A stretch of 64,000 nucleotides of DNA from Desulfuromusa sp. (lineage in GTDB: Bacteria; Desulfobacterota; Desulfuromonadia; Desulfuromonadales; Geopsychrobacteraceae), in the NCBI GenBank assembly GCA_016744675.1, contig JADGDX010000009.1:17040-81039 (forward strand), read 5' to 3'. Positions 53,307-63,300 of this stretch are shown piece by piece. Both the position numbers and the translations under genes were made by a program. Under the pieces are notes generated by a model. The model was not told the origin of the DNA. It saw nothing but the letters and a program-made list of their open reading frames with translations, and made no database searches. How positions within the stretch are numbered: position 1 is the stretch's first letter; every line of letters starts with the position of its first letter.

Positions 53307-53534
53307 TGTGTAACCACTCCTTTATTTATCTACAGAAAAATTTCCTCTGTAACATCTGTGTTTATTTTTAAGACTGTTTTTAAAGCCACGTGGTGATTTA
53401 GATTTTTCGCCATCAGGGACGTTTACGTCTCGTCAGGCGATGCCGCTCCCAACCAGCATCACGTTCAGATACTTCCTTCATCCCCGCAACAATACTGAGG
53501 AGTTGCAACGAAGCAGAGACTTATTCACAAAACT

Positions 53535-54248
53535 CTACCGTATCAACATCCCCAAACACTCCCCCACCAGTGAACGAAAATCAGCAACCTGATGACCGGC
53601 AAAGAAGATATCATCCCCTCGCAATTCGACTTCACCATAACTAGCAACCGCTGACGCAGGTTCTTTTTCGATCAACATAAACAGCCCACCGGGATATTCA
53701 TCCGCACGGGCAAATTCGACCGGCGGAGCCAGATCACAAATGCCCGCCAATACGGCCGGTTGCTCACTCCAGCTTAAATCTTCCAAGGCGAAGCGAACCG
53801 CTGCCAGACCCGCGGTTTCATCTTCCTGATTAAGAACCAGCGTATTCCCAGTTAAACCAAACCGAAGTGCTGCTTCCCCCAGAAAACTATTGGGCAGGGT
53901 ATAAACAAACAATTTGGGACTCGCCAATGCTCCGCTATTGGGAATCATTGTCTCTAAATAGCCAATATCGGTCGCCAAGCAACCATAACGACTGGCGGCG
54001 ACAATGCCAATTTGGCGTTTATCACTCCACTCTTCAGCACCACCATCACGCAGGCAGAGAGCGATCGCACCAAGGCCGATGCGAGAAAACTCATCGAGAC
54101 GGCCAAAACGCAAATCGGGTTTATCAAAAATCTGCTTGCGCTTTGGAGCAACCACCGACCCCGAACATAAGGGTTGTTGATCAGTACTCCGGCCGCCGCT
54201 GTACCCAGCAGCCGTGACCCAACCAATGCCATTAATCCACCCCTTCAT
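53535..54248 (-). CDS. Chain-length-factor-like ketosynthase fragment protein (ApeC-type)
   Basis: A 237-residue ketosynthase-like protein, about two-thirds of a full KS. The segment where the Cys would lie reads LVLNQEDETAGLAA, so it is catalytically dead. Similar short CLF-like proteins pair with a ketosynthase in aryl-polyene clusters. It overlaps the active ketosynthase gene upstream by one base. Confidence 0.7.
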   Translation of the reverse strand: MKGWINGIGWVTAAGYSGGRSTDQQPLCSGSVVAPKRKQIFDKPDLRFGRLDEFSRIGLGAIALCLRDGGAEEWSDKRQIGIVAASRYGCLATDIGYLETMIPNSGALASPKLFVYTLPNSFLGEAALRFGLTGNTLVLNQEDETAGLAAVRFALEDLSWSEQPAVLAGICDLAPPVEFARADEYPGGLFMLIEKEPASAVASYGEVELRGDDIFFAGHQVADFRSLVGECLGMLIR

Positions 54249-55375
54249 CAGCGGCTCCTCTGTAAAATCACTGCGGCATTTATTCCGCCAAAGCCGGAGT
54301 TCGTGCAGAGCAGATAGTCTCCAGAAATATCCTGAGGAACATTTTGTAACTTTCCTTGCCCAGCCTCTTCAGCGTCACAGCAACCAACTGTTGGCGGAAG
54401 AATTTGCTCTTGCAAAGTACGACACCCGATTGCTATTTCAATCCCACCAGCAGCTCCAAGGCAATGCCCCAAGCTCCCCTTAACTCCGTGCAGAGGTGGT
54501 AACGATTCTCCAAAAACAGAACCAAAGGCTGTCAACTCCATGGCGTCATTATAAAGAGTTCCGGTCCCGTGGGCATTAATTGCTGCAATATCAACGGGAG
54601 CGATGGAACTCTTCGATAATGCCTGGTGACATGCTTGAATCAGGCCGTAGCCGTCCCGCGCAGGGGCCGTGACATGGTGAGCATCATTCGCCATCCCCCA
54701 CCCCGAGACATAAGCCAGAGGGGTTTCGTTACGTTGCTGAGCTGCAGTCTCACTCAAAAGCAGAATTGCCACCCCTGCTTCACCCAACGTCAATCCATTT
54801 CGCTGACAATCAAAGGGACGACAAGGCTGATCAGAGAGTGCTTGCAGGGCCGAGAACCCCGAAAAAACAAACTCGCTAACCAAATCGGCAGCATAAACCA
54901 GAACGGCATCAGCCTCGCCTGCTGCGATTAATGCTGCAGCCCGTGCAACTGCTATTGTCGATGACGCACAAGCGGCATTTATATTGATGGCTTTCGAGGT
55001 TATTCCAAACTGACGTGTTATTTTGTCTAAAAAAGGTGCTGCCAACACAGTCGCCGGAAGATCATCACCATCTCGACGCGCTGAGGTTAAAAGGTCAATT
55101 TCCCCCTTGGTAGACGCAACCAACAGACGACAATCTTCAGGAAGATCTCCCAATTGAAGGGCAACTCGTTTAAGAATCGTATCGAGAAGTGAACCCCCTG
55201 ACGTCACGGCTAAATCATCTATGCAAGCTCCATAGTGAGAAATATAGTTTTCACAGTTGAACCTTGTCAGCGGTGCAATGCCGCTTTTCCCTGCCAACAG
55301 TCCTTGCCAAAGAGGGTCAAGGCCATCGCCCAATGCTGTAACAGGAGCAATCTGGCTGATAACAACTCGGTTCAC
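54248..55375 (-). CDS. 3-oxoacyl-ACP synthase (aryl-polyene type)
   Basis: A 375-residue active ketosynthase. Catalytic Cys136 lies in NAACASSTIAVARA; histidines are in NAHGTGTLYND and SLGHCLGAAGG. It overlaps the thioesterase gene by four bases and is followed by its CLF-like partner. Together with the dehydratases it fits the polyene chain-elongation set. Confidence 0.92.
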   Translation of the reverse strand: MNRVVISQIAPVTALGDGLDPLWQGLLAGKSGIAPLTRFNCENYISHYGACIDDLAVTSGGSLLDTILKRVALQLGDLPEDCRLLVASTKGEIDLLTSARRDGDDLPATVLAAPFLDKITRQFGITSKAININAACASSTIAVARAAALIAAGEADAVLVYAADLVSEFVFSGFSALQALSDQPCRPFDCQRNGLTLGEAGVAILLLSETAAQQRNETPLAYVSGWGMANDAHHVTAPARDGYGLIQACHQALSKSSIAPVDIAAINAHGTGTLYNDAMELTAFGSVFGESLPPLHGVKGSLGHCLGAAGGIEIAIGCRTLQEQILPPTVGCCDAEEAGQGKLQNVPQDISGDYLLCTNSGFGGINAAVILQRSR

Positions 55376-55833
55376 ACCAACTCCCCAGCCAGCCAGCGCT
55401 GACGAAAATCATTATAGAATGGTGGTGGCAACAACAGAACATTTTGTTCCTGATCCATCAACAACTGGACAGAATAGCCGGTCGTTGTCACTTCACCTGC
55501 TTCGTTGCGAAGGATAAATTCATGATTCAAGCGTGTCGCATCAGCCCAATGAAGTATCGCTTCAATCGTAAATGGCTCACCAAAGCTTAAGGGGAGTCGA
55601 TAATCGACATGCATCTGCTTAATCGGTGCGATAACCCCATGGCGATAGAAATCCATGTAGCCGAGACCGTATTTTTCACCGAGTAAAACCCGCCCGTCTT
55701 CAAAGTAACTGGGGTAGCGACCATGCCAGACAATCGCTAGGGCATCCACCTCTTCAAATCGGACAACCCGATCAACGCGACAACGCAGAGGTGCGGGGGC
55801 ATCCTCTTGTTGACGAAAATATTTTTTTTTCAT
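55372..55833 (-). CDS. Acyl-ACP/CoA thioesterase (hotdog fold)
   Basis: A 153-residue 4HBT-type protein. The motif VRFEEVDALAIVWHGRYPSYFEDGR has the aspartate and the WHG/Y segment of the family. ATG 55833 is chosen because the upstream gene ends at 55839 and no RBS precedes the longer frame. It would release or transfer finished chains, or proofread. Confidence 0.85.
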   Translation of the reverse strand: MKKKYFRQQEDAPAPLRCRVDRVVRFEEVDALAIVWHGRYPSYFEDGRVLLGEKYGLGYMDFYRHGVIAPIKQMHVDYRLPLSFGEPFTIEAILHWADATRLNHEFILRNEAGEVTTTGYSVQLLMDQEQNVLLLPPPFYNDFRQRWLAGELV

Positions 55834-55838
55834 AGTTC

Positions 55839-56210
55839 TCAATCTCGCTTCAATACCAGAGAGAAACTCGCGACCCGTTGAGCAGCCACCATCAACTCGC
55901 TGGCGCAATGTAATTCACCTTCTTTTTCCCGACATGTCACCTGAACATCAACCTGATCATTGGGACGCACCTGCTGAACAAATTTTGCCCGATTCAGCGC
56001 CATCACCGATAAAGGGACTCCCATAATCGTTTCTGCCAACATGTGAGCTATAAGCACTTGCAGCACCGCAGGCAAGATTGGATAATCTGGGAAGTGGCCC
56101 GAAAAACCGAGGAAATCACTTTTAAAACAAAAGCTCTGTTGCCCCGACATTGTCTCCTGACGTGCTGGAGCCACTGCCGCCGCCGCAATAGCTTGCCTCA
56201 TGCTGTTCAT
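55839..56210 (-). CDS. Hotdog 3-hydroxyacyl-ACP dehydratase-like protein
   Basis: A 123-residue FabZ/FabA-like hotdog protein. The catalytic region is GHFPDYPILPAVLQ, with the His of FabZ. The ATG overlaps the stop of the upstream gene (TAATG at 56210). It should remove water from a 3-hydroxyacyl chain to build the double bonds. Confidence 0.8.
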   Translation of the reverse strand: MNSMRQAIAAAAVAPARQETMSGQQSFCFKSDFLGFSGHFPDYPILPAVLQVLIAHMLAETIMGVPLSVMALNRAKFVQQVRPNDQVDVQVTCREKEGELHCASELMVAAQRVASFSLVLKRD

Positions 56211-56872
56211 TATTCGTGCTTCCCTTCGCGAACCCAAAGTGACAACTTAAGCCGCTGTCGATAATCATTCATAATGATTTGCGTGGGAATACGGCTGTTG
56301 TCAAAGGACCGATACTCATCGTAAGCCACCAACCAATTCCCATCTTCTCCCTTTAAGCGGATTGTGCGTAAATCTCCCTGGCAATCGTAACTAAAATCAA
56401 CATTCCTGTGATTCGAAATCTGACTAAGCTGCTGAATATTTTCTCGATTTTCAAGAAGATCATCTTCTTGTGGCTGTGGTGGAAGAAAAATATGGCGTAA
56501 ACTTTGTGCGACGCCCTTAGCAAAATGATCCACCTCGCGCAATTGAGGAATGGCGCGATGTAAATGATAATCGCTCCGGGTCACCTGCAGATCGAACAAA
56601 ACCAACCCGGTCTCATTCATCGCCACCAATCGCGCATCCCCTTGGAGTAAATCCAAGCGCAAAAAACCCTCTAGAGGAAACGACTTTCCTCCGGCCTCTA
56701 GAAGTGTCGCTTGGCGCAACCGCCAAACTTGCGCTTGATTCAACCAGTTTTCCTCTAGCAACTGAACAATAGATGCCTGTGCCAGACAGTTTTTTGGAAA
56801 GTGCTGTGGCGGCGTAGCCGAAACACAAGCCGTTAAACTCAAAAGGAGTAAAAATGCACCAATCCGTACCAT
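56210..56872 (-). CDS. DUF3261-like outer-membrane lipoprotein
   Basis: A 220-residue lipoprotein. The signal ends in LTACVSATPP (lipobox LTAC). The rest is a beta-rich, LolB-like layout (LRLDLLQGDARLVAMNETGLVLFD). DUF3261 lipoproteins accompany the LolA-like and MMPL proteins in aryl-polyene loci and are thought to accept the lipid at the outer membrane. The ATG at 56872 follows the TTG of the open frame. Confidence 0.78.
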   Translation of the reverse strand: MVRIGAFLLLLSLTACVSATPPQHFPKNCLAQASIVQLLEENWLNQAQVWRLRQATLLEAGGKSFPLEGFLRLDLLQGDARLVAMNETGLVLFDLQVTRSDYHLHRAIPQLREVDHFAKGVAQSLRHIFLPPQPQEDDLLENRENIQQLSQISNHRNVDFSYDCQGDLRTIRLKGEDGNWLVAYDEYRSFDNSRIPTQIIMNDYRQRLKLSLWVREGKHE

Positions 56873-56875
56873 CAA

Positions 56876-59257
56876 TCAAAACCTTTTCGGACGGAAGGCA
56901 GGTATCACCAACACAGCCGTTGGAACAGCTGCACTGATTCCCAGTAGCACCGTCAGGCCAATCGAATGAAGAGCGGGGTGATGAGCCAACAATAACGCTC
57001 CAAAGCCAACCAGAGTTGTTAATCCTGAAACAAGAATCGCACGTGACGATGCAAGGTCCTCTTCTCGCTGTCCGTGGCAGACCATAAAAATACCATAATC
57101 GACCCCCAGACCAATAATCAGAATTGCGGCAATGACATTAAAAATATTCATCTCAAGGCCGAGCCAACCCATTCCACCAAACATCACCAGAAGTCCCGTC
57201 AAAACAGGCAATAGTGCCAGTAAAACCTCAGGCAAGCGGCGGAACAACAAAAGCAGCAGAATCACAACTGCAACCCCTGCAAAACTGACAAAACGGCTAA
57301 AATCAACACCGATTTCCCGACTGAGCTGTTGGCTGAAGCGTTGCTGTGAAACGAGGTTGATTCCTGCTGCTTGTCCCAATTCATGGTCCAGAGAGTTGAT
57401 CAATTCCAGGCGGTCAGGAAACAATGTGAGCAGTTGATACGTCCCATTCTCTTCGATAAACAAACTTGATACGGCCCGCCCCAACCCCCAGCGGTTTATT
57501 GTATCAGCATCCATCAGTGGCGCTGGTTGATTGAGGCACTCCCAAAAAGGGGTAAAAGCATTTGCTGAAAAACCATACTTTTGTCCCGTTGTTTGAACGA
57601 GATCTCGTACTGTCGCCTGCCGTTGCTGCCAAAACTCTTCCCAGTTCTGGCGCCGCTGCTGTTGGGTTTTTAGTGATGGGAGCATGGGTGCGAGGCTAAC
57701 GACCTCATCCTCAATTCCTAGTCTTTCTAACTTCTGCCAGACCTCTTCGTTGCGTTGCAGTGCGCTTTCAAGGTCTTTTCCCGAAGCAAAAATCATCGCT
57801 CGGCTGCGCATATCACCCCAGGTCTCTGCTAACTCTTTCTCTGCCTGTTGTAAAGAAGTGGGGAGATAACTGAGCTTCTTTAGCTCCGCATTAATCGCTA
57901 AGTTCTGTGCTTGAAATGCTGCACATCCCGAAATGATCAACCAGAGAAATATGACTCCGAAACGCAGCAGCGGTTTGCGATCATAAATATGACGGCGCAA
58001 TTGTAATACAGAAGAGCTCCCCCGCTCTTTGCCGTGGCCAACAAAGTGGGGCAAAAAGAAAAGCGCCAATATCAGAGCAGTCACGATACCTGCAACGGCA
58101 AATACGGCTAACTGACGCTGCCCCGGTAACGCTGATGAAAGGAGAACCGCAAATGCGGCCAAACTGGTCAGTCCACCAAAGAGAACCGGTCGAGATACGG
58201 CGCGTAACAATTGTTCCCGCCCCTGCTTATCACTTCCATAGCGCCAAGCAAAATAGACATGGAGACCATAATCGATCGTTATCCCCAGCATCACAGCACC
58301 AAACCCGACAGTCACTCCAGAGATTGTTTCAAAACACCCTGCCACAGCAACCAGCCCCGCTGCCATACTGAAGAGCGGCAACAAAAAAACAAACAGAGCT
58401 GATAAAGATCGTAAAAAAAGAAAAAACAATACCAGCAAGCCGATTCCCGAAACCACGAGAACTTGTTTCATGTCGTTTTGAATTGTTTCGGCATTGGCAA
58501 GAGTGTAAGGGTGACCGCTAATCAATCGGGCTTCAATGCCATCGGGAAGTTGCTTAGTTGCTAGATCAAAGGCATCAAGCAGGGCACGCCCACCAAGTGC
58601 ATCTGTCATCGCAATTGATGTTTCGGCGAGGATCAGACTGCTACGCCCGTCAAGGCTGAGAAAGTGACCATCTTTTAGCGCCACTCCGGGGATGGGATTT
58701 AAAGTCGCCAATTTCTGCAGAGCGAGTTGCTCAAGTTGGAGAGGATCACGGCGGATTTTAGTTTTTAGTACCACCCCCTGGGGTTGAAGCAGTTGTGCCA
58801 GATCGGCCGCAAGACTACGATCAATCTCTTTCTCAGACAGCATGCCTGCGATTGTTTCGAGATCTTCATCATCAGCGAGAACCGGTAAATAGTCCCCGAG
58901 TTGCTTGAATAAGGGAGTTGCTGCGATATCTCCAGGCCCACTGACGGGATCTAAAAATAATTCATTCGGCAGAGCTTGACGCAAGACCTCGGTGGCCGCA
59001 AGAAGATCATCGGCTTCGATTCCATCTCTCGCAACGACATGAATAACCAATTGTCGGGCAAACGGTGCCTTCTGCAACATTTTAAAGTCGTGTGCAACCC
59101 GCGAATCCCCATCGGGCAACATCGCCGTAATACTATCTTCTATCTCAAGCTGTGAAATTTTCCAACCAGCACCGACGGATAAGACAAGGAGAAGAATCAA
59201 CAGCCAAATTCGCCGCGACTGAAAAAACCGAAAACTGGCGGACAACAATGAGATCAT
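56876..59257 (-). CDS. MMPL/RND-family lipid exporter
   Basis: A 793-residue transporter with about 12 membrane helices in two halves, each with a large periplasmic loop after the first helix. The RND signature is seen in IGLGVDYGIFMV and ITIDYGLHVYFA. This family exports lipids such as aryl-polyene esters and hopanoids. It is directly followed by the DUF3261-like lipoprotein and preceded by a LolA-like carrier, forming an export chain. Confidence 0.9.
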   Translation of the reverse strand: MISLLSASFRFFQSRRIWLLILLLVLSVGAGWKISQLEIEDSITAMLPDGDSRVAHDFKMLQKAPFARQLVIHVVARDGIEADDLLAATEVLRQALPNELFLDPVSGPGDIAATPLFKQLGDYLPVLADDEDLETIAGMLSEKEIDRSLAADLAQLLQPQGVVLKTKIRRDPLQLEQLALQKLATLNPIPGVALKDGHFLSLDGRSSLILAETSIAMTDALGGRALLDAFDLATKQLPDGIEARLISGHPYTLANAETIQNDMKQVLVVSGIGLLVLFFLFLRSLSALFVFLLPLFSMAAGLVAVAGCFETISGVTVGFGAVMLGITIDYGLHVYFAWRYGSDKQGREQLLRAVSRPVLFGGLTSLAAFAVLLSSALPGQRQLAVFAVAGIVTALILALFFLPHFVGHGKERGSSSVLQLRRHIYDRKPLLRFGVIFLWLIISGCAAFQAQNLAINAELKKLSYLPTSLQQAEKELAETWGDMRSRAMIFASGKDLESALQRNEEVWQKLERLGIEDEVVSLAPMLPSLKTQQQRRQNWEEFWQQRQATVRDLVQTTGQKYGFSANAFTPFWECLNQPAPLMDADTINRWGLGRAVSSLFIEENGTYQLLTLFPDRLELINSLDHELGQAAGINLVSQQRFSQQLSREIGVDFSRFVSFAGVAVVILLLLLFRRLPEVLLALLPVLTGLLVMFGGMGWLGLEMNIFNVIAAILIIGLGVDYGIFMVCHGQREEDLASSRAILVSGLTTLVGFGALLLAHHPALHSIGLTVLLGISAAVPTAVLVIPAFRPKRF

Positions 59258-59896
59258 CTATTTGGGAACCTGAAAAGCAGAAGAGGGGAGAGCTGAATTG
59301 ATTTTCACTTCAGTAAAGGTGATCGTCGTTTGGTCACCGCTCTGCTCAACCATTTGAACTGCAACGACATGGCTACGATCCGCAGAAAATTGAATTTGGA
59401 GATATTTGATAAATTCAGCTTCCCCTTCATCACGAGGATAAAGGTGGAGAACAACAGGGTCAGCCGTTTGCAGTTCGATCCGATAACGCCCCTCTAACCA
59501 ATCAAGGTCAACTCGTGCCCACGCCAACAATTGTTGCGCGATCATTCCCATCACCGGATCATCAGTCACCGAAAAACTCTCCTGCTCTTGACTGAGGTGA
59601 TTCCAGCGCTCTCCATCATCTCCACGCAAAACAAACCCTGACGCCATTGGGGTGAGCAATTCCCAGCGCAAGAAATCGGGCTTCTGATAGATAAAAACCC
59701 CGTCAGATAGCAGTTTTTCGGCAAAGATATCGAGATATTTTTCCTGAACAAAAGGGCTGGAGAGTGTTTCTGTCTGAGCTGCGGCATGCTTCAACTCTGT
59801 CAGCAATGGTTCTAATGACAAGTTATCTGCACAAACGGGGGCCACGCAGAGAAAAAAGAATAAAAGTAAGGAGCTTAATCCTGTTTTATACAACAT
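59258..59896 (-). CDS. LolA-like periplasmic lipid carrier
   Basis: A 212-residue protein with a signal peptide (about 1-23) and the LolA-type sequence FVQEKYLDIFAEKLLSDGVF and FLRWELLTPMASGFVLRGDD. It lies one base before the MMPL gene and would ferry the lipid across the periplasm to the lipoprotein. Confidence 0.82.
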   Translation of the reverse strand: MLYKTGLSSLLLFFFLCVAPVCADNLSLEPLLTELKHAAAQTETLSSPFVQEKYLDIFAEKLLSDGVFIYQKPDFLRWELLTPMASGFVLRGDDGERWNHLSQEQESFSVTDDPVMGMIAQQLLAWARVDLDWLEGRYRIELQTADPVVLHLYPRDEGEAEFIKYLQIQFSADRSHVVAVQMVEQSGDQTTITFTEVKINSALPSSAFQVPK

Positions 59897-60002
59897 TTTG
59901 ATACCTACAAAAATGCTACGCGTTCATCGCTCTGTATGATTAAACCCGAGGCATCCCAAGAGATAAATCGACATTTTCAACCAAACAAAATATCAATCAA
60001 AG

Positions 60003-60428
60003 TTAGTTCGCCCACACTTTAATTTCACCACTGGCAACCATGATATCACCACGCCAGACCTGACCCATTGCCAAAGAAAAGGCATCCACCTCAGCCAGAG
60101 TATCAATCTCAATCAGAAGTTTTTCTCCGGCATAAGCAGCACCGAACCATTTTGCTTTTTTGACCCCAACCAAGAAACCCTCCCGCACCGGACGAGATTC
60201 CAATTGAGTATAATATCCGTTAAGAACAGCATGCCCCTGTGCAATCAGCTCAACCAAGATAATATCATCAAGCTTTCCGTTCGCATCAACGAATGGAGAG
60301 TCAGCACTAACCTCTGCCGAGACGGAGGCCTTCTTGCCATCCACCTCAAGAAGCTCATCAACCACCCTCATTGGCAAGCGATGTGGAATTAAACTTTCAG
60401 CTGCTAAAGGGAGGGTGAGCTCTCTCAT
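60003..60428 (-). CDS. Hotdog-fold dehydratase-like protein (ApeP-type)
   Basis: A 141-residue hotdog protein. The start LIPHRLPMRVVDELLEVDG matches the 3-hydroxyacyl-ACP dehydratase-like proteins of aryl-polyene loci. The long central helix reads LVELIAQGHAVLNGYY. It overlaps the ammonia-lyase gene by four bases. It is a second dehydratase, so the cluster can perform repeated dehydration cycles. Confidence 0.8.
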   Translation of the reverse strand: MRELTLPLAAESLIPHRLPMRVVDELLEVDGKKASVSAEVSADSPFVDANGKLDDIILVELIAQGHAVLNGYYTQLESRPVREGFLVGVKKAKWFGAAYAGEKLLIEIDTLAEVDAFSLAMGQVWRGDIMVASGEIKVWAN

Positions 60429-62017
60429 TTTTCATCCACATAAACCGATAAATCATCAAATAACTGGCTGGAAAATAGCAATTTGCGATATTTCACCAAA
60501 TCCTCATGGAAAATGCGCGAATTATCGTAAGGACTAAAGTTCTCCTTCAGAAGCTGATAAATCTTTCCGGTCCCGCCACCTAGCTTATCTCCATTACGAA
60601 ATGAAAGCGCTTGAAGATCAGCGAGAATCTCCAAAGTAACAATGTGCTTGGCATTACTGACCGACTTAAATGCTTTGCGTGCCGCAACCGTCCCCATACT
60701 GACGACATCTTGGTTGGAGGCATTACTGCTGATCGAATTTGTACTGACCGGATTCGCCAGTTGACGATTTTCAGCGGTGGTCGAGGTCGCCAAGTATTGC
60801 GCCCCCATAAAACCCATGGTCAGGCCGATGGTACCGGGAATCAAAAACTCTGGCAAACCTTCATTGAGGTTTTTGTCGAGATACTTATTGGTGCGGCGTT
60901 CCGAAATATTACACAGGGTCGAAATCGCCATACAGAGCATATCCATCACAAAACCGATGCTTTGGCCGTGAAAGTTGCCACCGTGAATAATCTTTTTTTC
61001 TTCAGGAATAATAATTGGGTTGTCATTGGAAGAATTCGTCTCAATCTCTACCACTCGTGCCGCCTGCTCAATCGCCTCAGCAACGGGAGCTAATACCTGT
61101 GGCGTACAACGGATCGAATAAACATCCTGCACATTAATACTTGTTTCAAATACCGGGCCGTCAGAACTTTGCTGGCGGATCAGGTCATGCATTTCGGAAC
61201 GCAGAGTGATGTTTTTTGAACCGTGGTATAGGGCTCTGATGGTGTCAGCAATATGCAACTGTCCAGTGTGAGGCTTAACTTTGTGCAGATCTTCGTCAAA
61301 GGCATCATCAATACCACCAAATATTTCGATCGCAAATGCGCCAGTGACACAACTGATATTCAACAGTTTACGCGCCCCAAAAATAGCAAATGCTGCCAGA
61401 GCCGTCATAGCACTGGTGCCATTCATCAGTGCAATTCCCTCTTTGTAACTAAGGCGCAACGGCTCATTCCCTAGCTCGGCATAAACCTCTGTGGCGGGAC
61501 GAAGCTCTTCTTTGTAATAAACATCCCCTTCGCCAATGATCGCTAACGACAAGTGGGCGAGATGGATAAGATCACCAGAAGCACCAACACTGCCACACTC
61601 GGGGATATAGGCGGCAACTCTTTGATTAATCAGCCACTGCATATGTTCCAACAGCTCAATTCGCACACCACTGAAACCCTTAACAAGGGTATTTAAGCGC
61701 ACGGCCATGACCGCTATTGAAATATAATCTTTTAAAGGAGCCCCCAGACCAGCAGCGTGGCTGCGAATCAAGTTTACCTGTAAGGTCTGAATCTCCTGAT
61801 CATCGATAATCTTGTTACACATCGGGCCAAAGGAGGTATTAACCCCGTAAATAACCCGTTTTGCATTTATTTCACCCTCTAAAAACTGGCGACTGGCGCG
61901 ACAACGATCGAGGGCTTCTGGTTCTAGTGCGACCTGCTTATCACCAACACCGATGGCGACGATATCTTCGATGGTTAAATCGTTCCCGTTAAGAACGACA
62001 CAATCCTTTTCACCCAT
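60425..62017 (-). CDS. MIO-dependent aromatic amino acid ammonia lyase (tyrosine-lyase-like)
   Basis: A 530-residue HAL/PAL/TAL-family enzyme. The MIO cofactor forms from Ala146-Ser147-Gly148 in GSVGASGDL. The substrate-selectivity loop reads NLIRSHAAG, as in the tyrosine lyases of flexirubin clusters and also in histidine lyases, so the choice is open. Context favours tyrosine or phenylalanine, giving coumarate or cinnamate as the aromatic starter. It lies between the ligase gene and a dehydratase. Confidence 0.85.
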   Translation of the reverse strand: MGEKDCVVLNGNDLTIEDIVAIGVGDKQVALEPEALDRCRASRQFLEGEINAKRVIYGVNTSFGPMCNKIIDDQEIQTLQVNLIRSHAAGLGAPLKDYISIAVMAVRLNTLVKGFSGVRIELLEHMQWLINQRVAAYIPECGSVGASGDLIHLAHLSLAIIGEGDVYYKEELRPATEVYAELGNEPLRLSYKEGIALMNGTSAMTALAAFAIFGARKLLNISCVTGAFAIEIFGGIDDAFDEDLHKVKPHTGQLHIADTIRALYHGSKNITLRSEMHDLIRQQSSDGPVFETSINVQDVYSIRCTPQVLAPVAEAIEQAARVVEIETNSSNDNPIIIPEEKKIIHGGNFHGQSIGFVMDMLCMAISTLCNISERRTNKYLDKNLNEGLPEFLIPGTIGLTMGFMGAQYLATSTTAENRQLANPVSTNSISSNASNQDVVSMGTVAARKAFKSVSNAKHIVTLEILADLQALSFRNGDKLGGGTGKIYQLLKENFSPYDNSRIFHEDLVKYRKLLFSSQLFDDLSVYVDEK

Positions 62018-62028
62018 ATTATCTGTTC

Positions 62029-63300
62029 CTATTCTTTATCGCTGTCGCGATAATCAAAAAAAGTCACCGGCTTACGTAATTCAGGCCGAATAGTTTTTGC
62101 ACTGATCTCTTCAGGTGTAACCAGAACGACTTCTGGCTTGACGCGGGTTTTTGCTGCTATCGCCTCAGCGACTGTTGTCGCATTCAAACTGGAGTCACCA
62201 CAACCAACAACCACTCGAACCCGATCTGAAAGATCAAACTCTGAATAAACTTCAAGATAGTACCCTTGGACCCCGGCCAACGTTTGTAGCACGCTGCTGA
62301 TAGCAGCAGGAAACAAGGTTGTCCCCCGGCATTTAAGCATCTGCGCCCGCCGCCCTAAAATTGGTCCGAGGCGAGGAGTTTGTAATCCACATTCACAGAT
62401 ATCGCTATGAAGCCGGGCAATATCGCCGGTCCGGTATCGCAATAGTGGTGTCCCCTCAATGCCAAGAGGAGTAACAACAACCTCGCCCGCCTCTCCAGCT
62501 GCGAGCGGTGCACCATCAAAATCAACGATTTCAACAACGATTAAACCAGGTTGCAGATGGCCTCCACATCCCGCAAGACAATCGCCAAAGGAGGTCGCCA
62601 TTTCGGTACTGGCATAGGTTCCCAGAATGTGTGCATCCCAACTTTGTTGTAACGCTTCACCTAAGGATGATAAAGAGAGGTCATCGTTGCGGATTGGCTC
62701 GCCAATACAGATCAACTTTTCAACCCCAGCCTGCCTTGGATCTTCACCCCTCTTGCGTAACTGTTGAGCGACCAGCAATAAAAGACTTGGAACCCCAACC
62801 AACACATTGGGGCGCTGTTGACAGATCAGTTCAGCAACCAATCCCGGTTGGCCCGATCCCGCCCTGATAGCTGTTGCACCGATTTTACGTAAACCCATAA
62901 AGTAGGCAAGGCCCGCCATAAAGACTCGATCAAGGGCTGCTCCGACCAGAACCCGATCTGTTGCAACAATTCCGGCCGTTAGAAATTCATTCTCTTCGTT
63001 GCTGGCAAGGCGTAACAAATCGGCCTCAGTCTGCCAGATCGTCACCGCTTGCCCGGTTGTGCCCGATGTCTGACAAACATCAACAATCTTCTCTTCAGCG
63101 ACCGCCAGAAAATCGCGATTATACGTACTCAAATCAGCCTTAGAGGTTAACGGCAACGAGCTTAAATCGTCCCAGGATTGAAATCCTTCTGCCGAAAAAC
63201 CCTCCGCCCGAAATAATTTCTGATAATAGGGAGACGCCTCTTGGAGATAGAGTATGTGGCGCTGTAATAAGCGCAATCTCTGTGACTCTGACATCACCAT
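62029..63300 (-). CDS. AMP-dependent acyl ligase (PaaK-like)
   Basis: A 423-residue adenylate-forming enzyme. The P-loop motif is CQTSGTTGQAV; LGTYASTEMATSFGDC and RYRTGDIARL follow. It resembles phenylacetate-CoA ligases and would activate the aryl acid made by the lyase for transfer to CoA or ACP. ATG 63300 is chosen because GGAG lies about ten bases upstream; ATG 63294 also fits. Confidence 0.85.
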   Translation of the reverse strand: MVMSESQRLRLLQRHILYLQEASPYYQKLFRAEGFSAEGFQSWDDLSSLPLTSKADLSTYNRDFLAVAEEKIVDVCQTSGTTGQAVTIWQTEADLLRLASNEENEFLTAGIVATDRVLVGAALDRVFMAGLAYFMGLRKIGATAIRAGSGQPGLVAELICQQRPNVLVGVPSLLLLVAQQLRKRGEDPRQAGVEKLICIGEPIRNDDLSLSSLGEALQQSWDAHILGTYASTEMATSFGDCLAGCGGHLQPGLIVVEIVDFDGAPLAAGEAGEVVVTPLGIEGTPLLRYRTGDIARLHSDICECGLQTPRLGPILGRRAQMLKCRGTTLFPAAISSVLQTLAGVQGYYLEVYSEFDLSDRVRVVVGCGDSSLNATTVAEAIAAKTRVKPEVVLVTPEEISAKTIRPELRKPVTFFDYRDSDKE

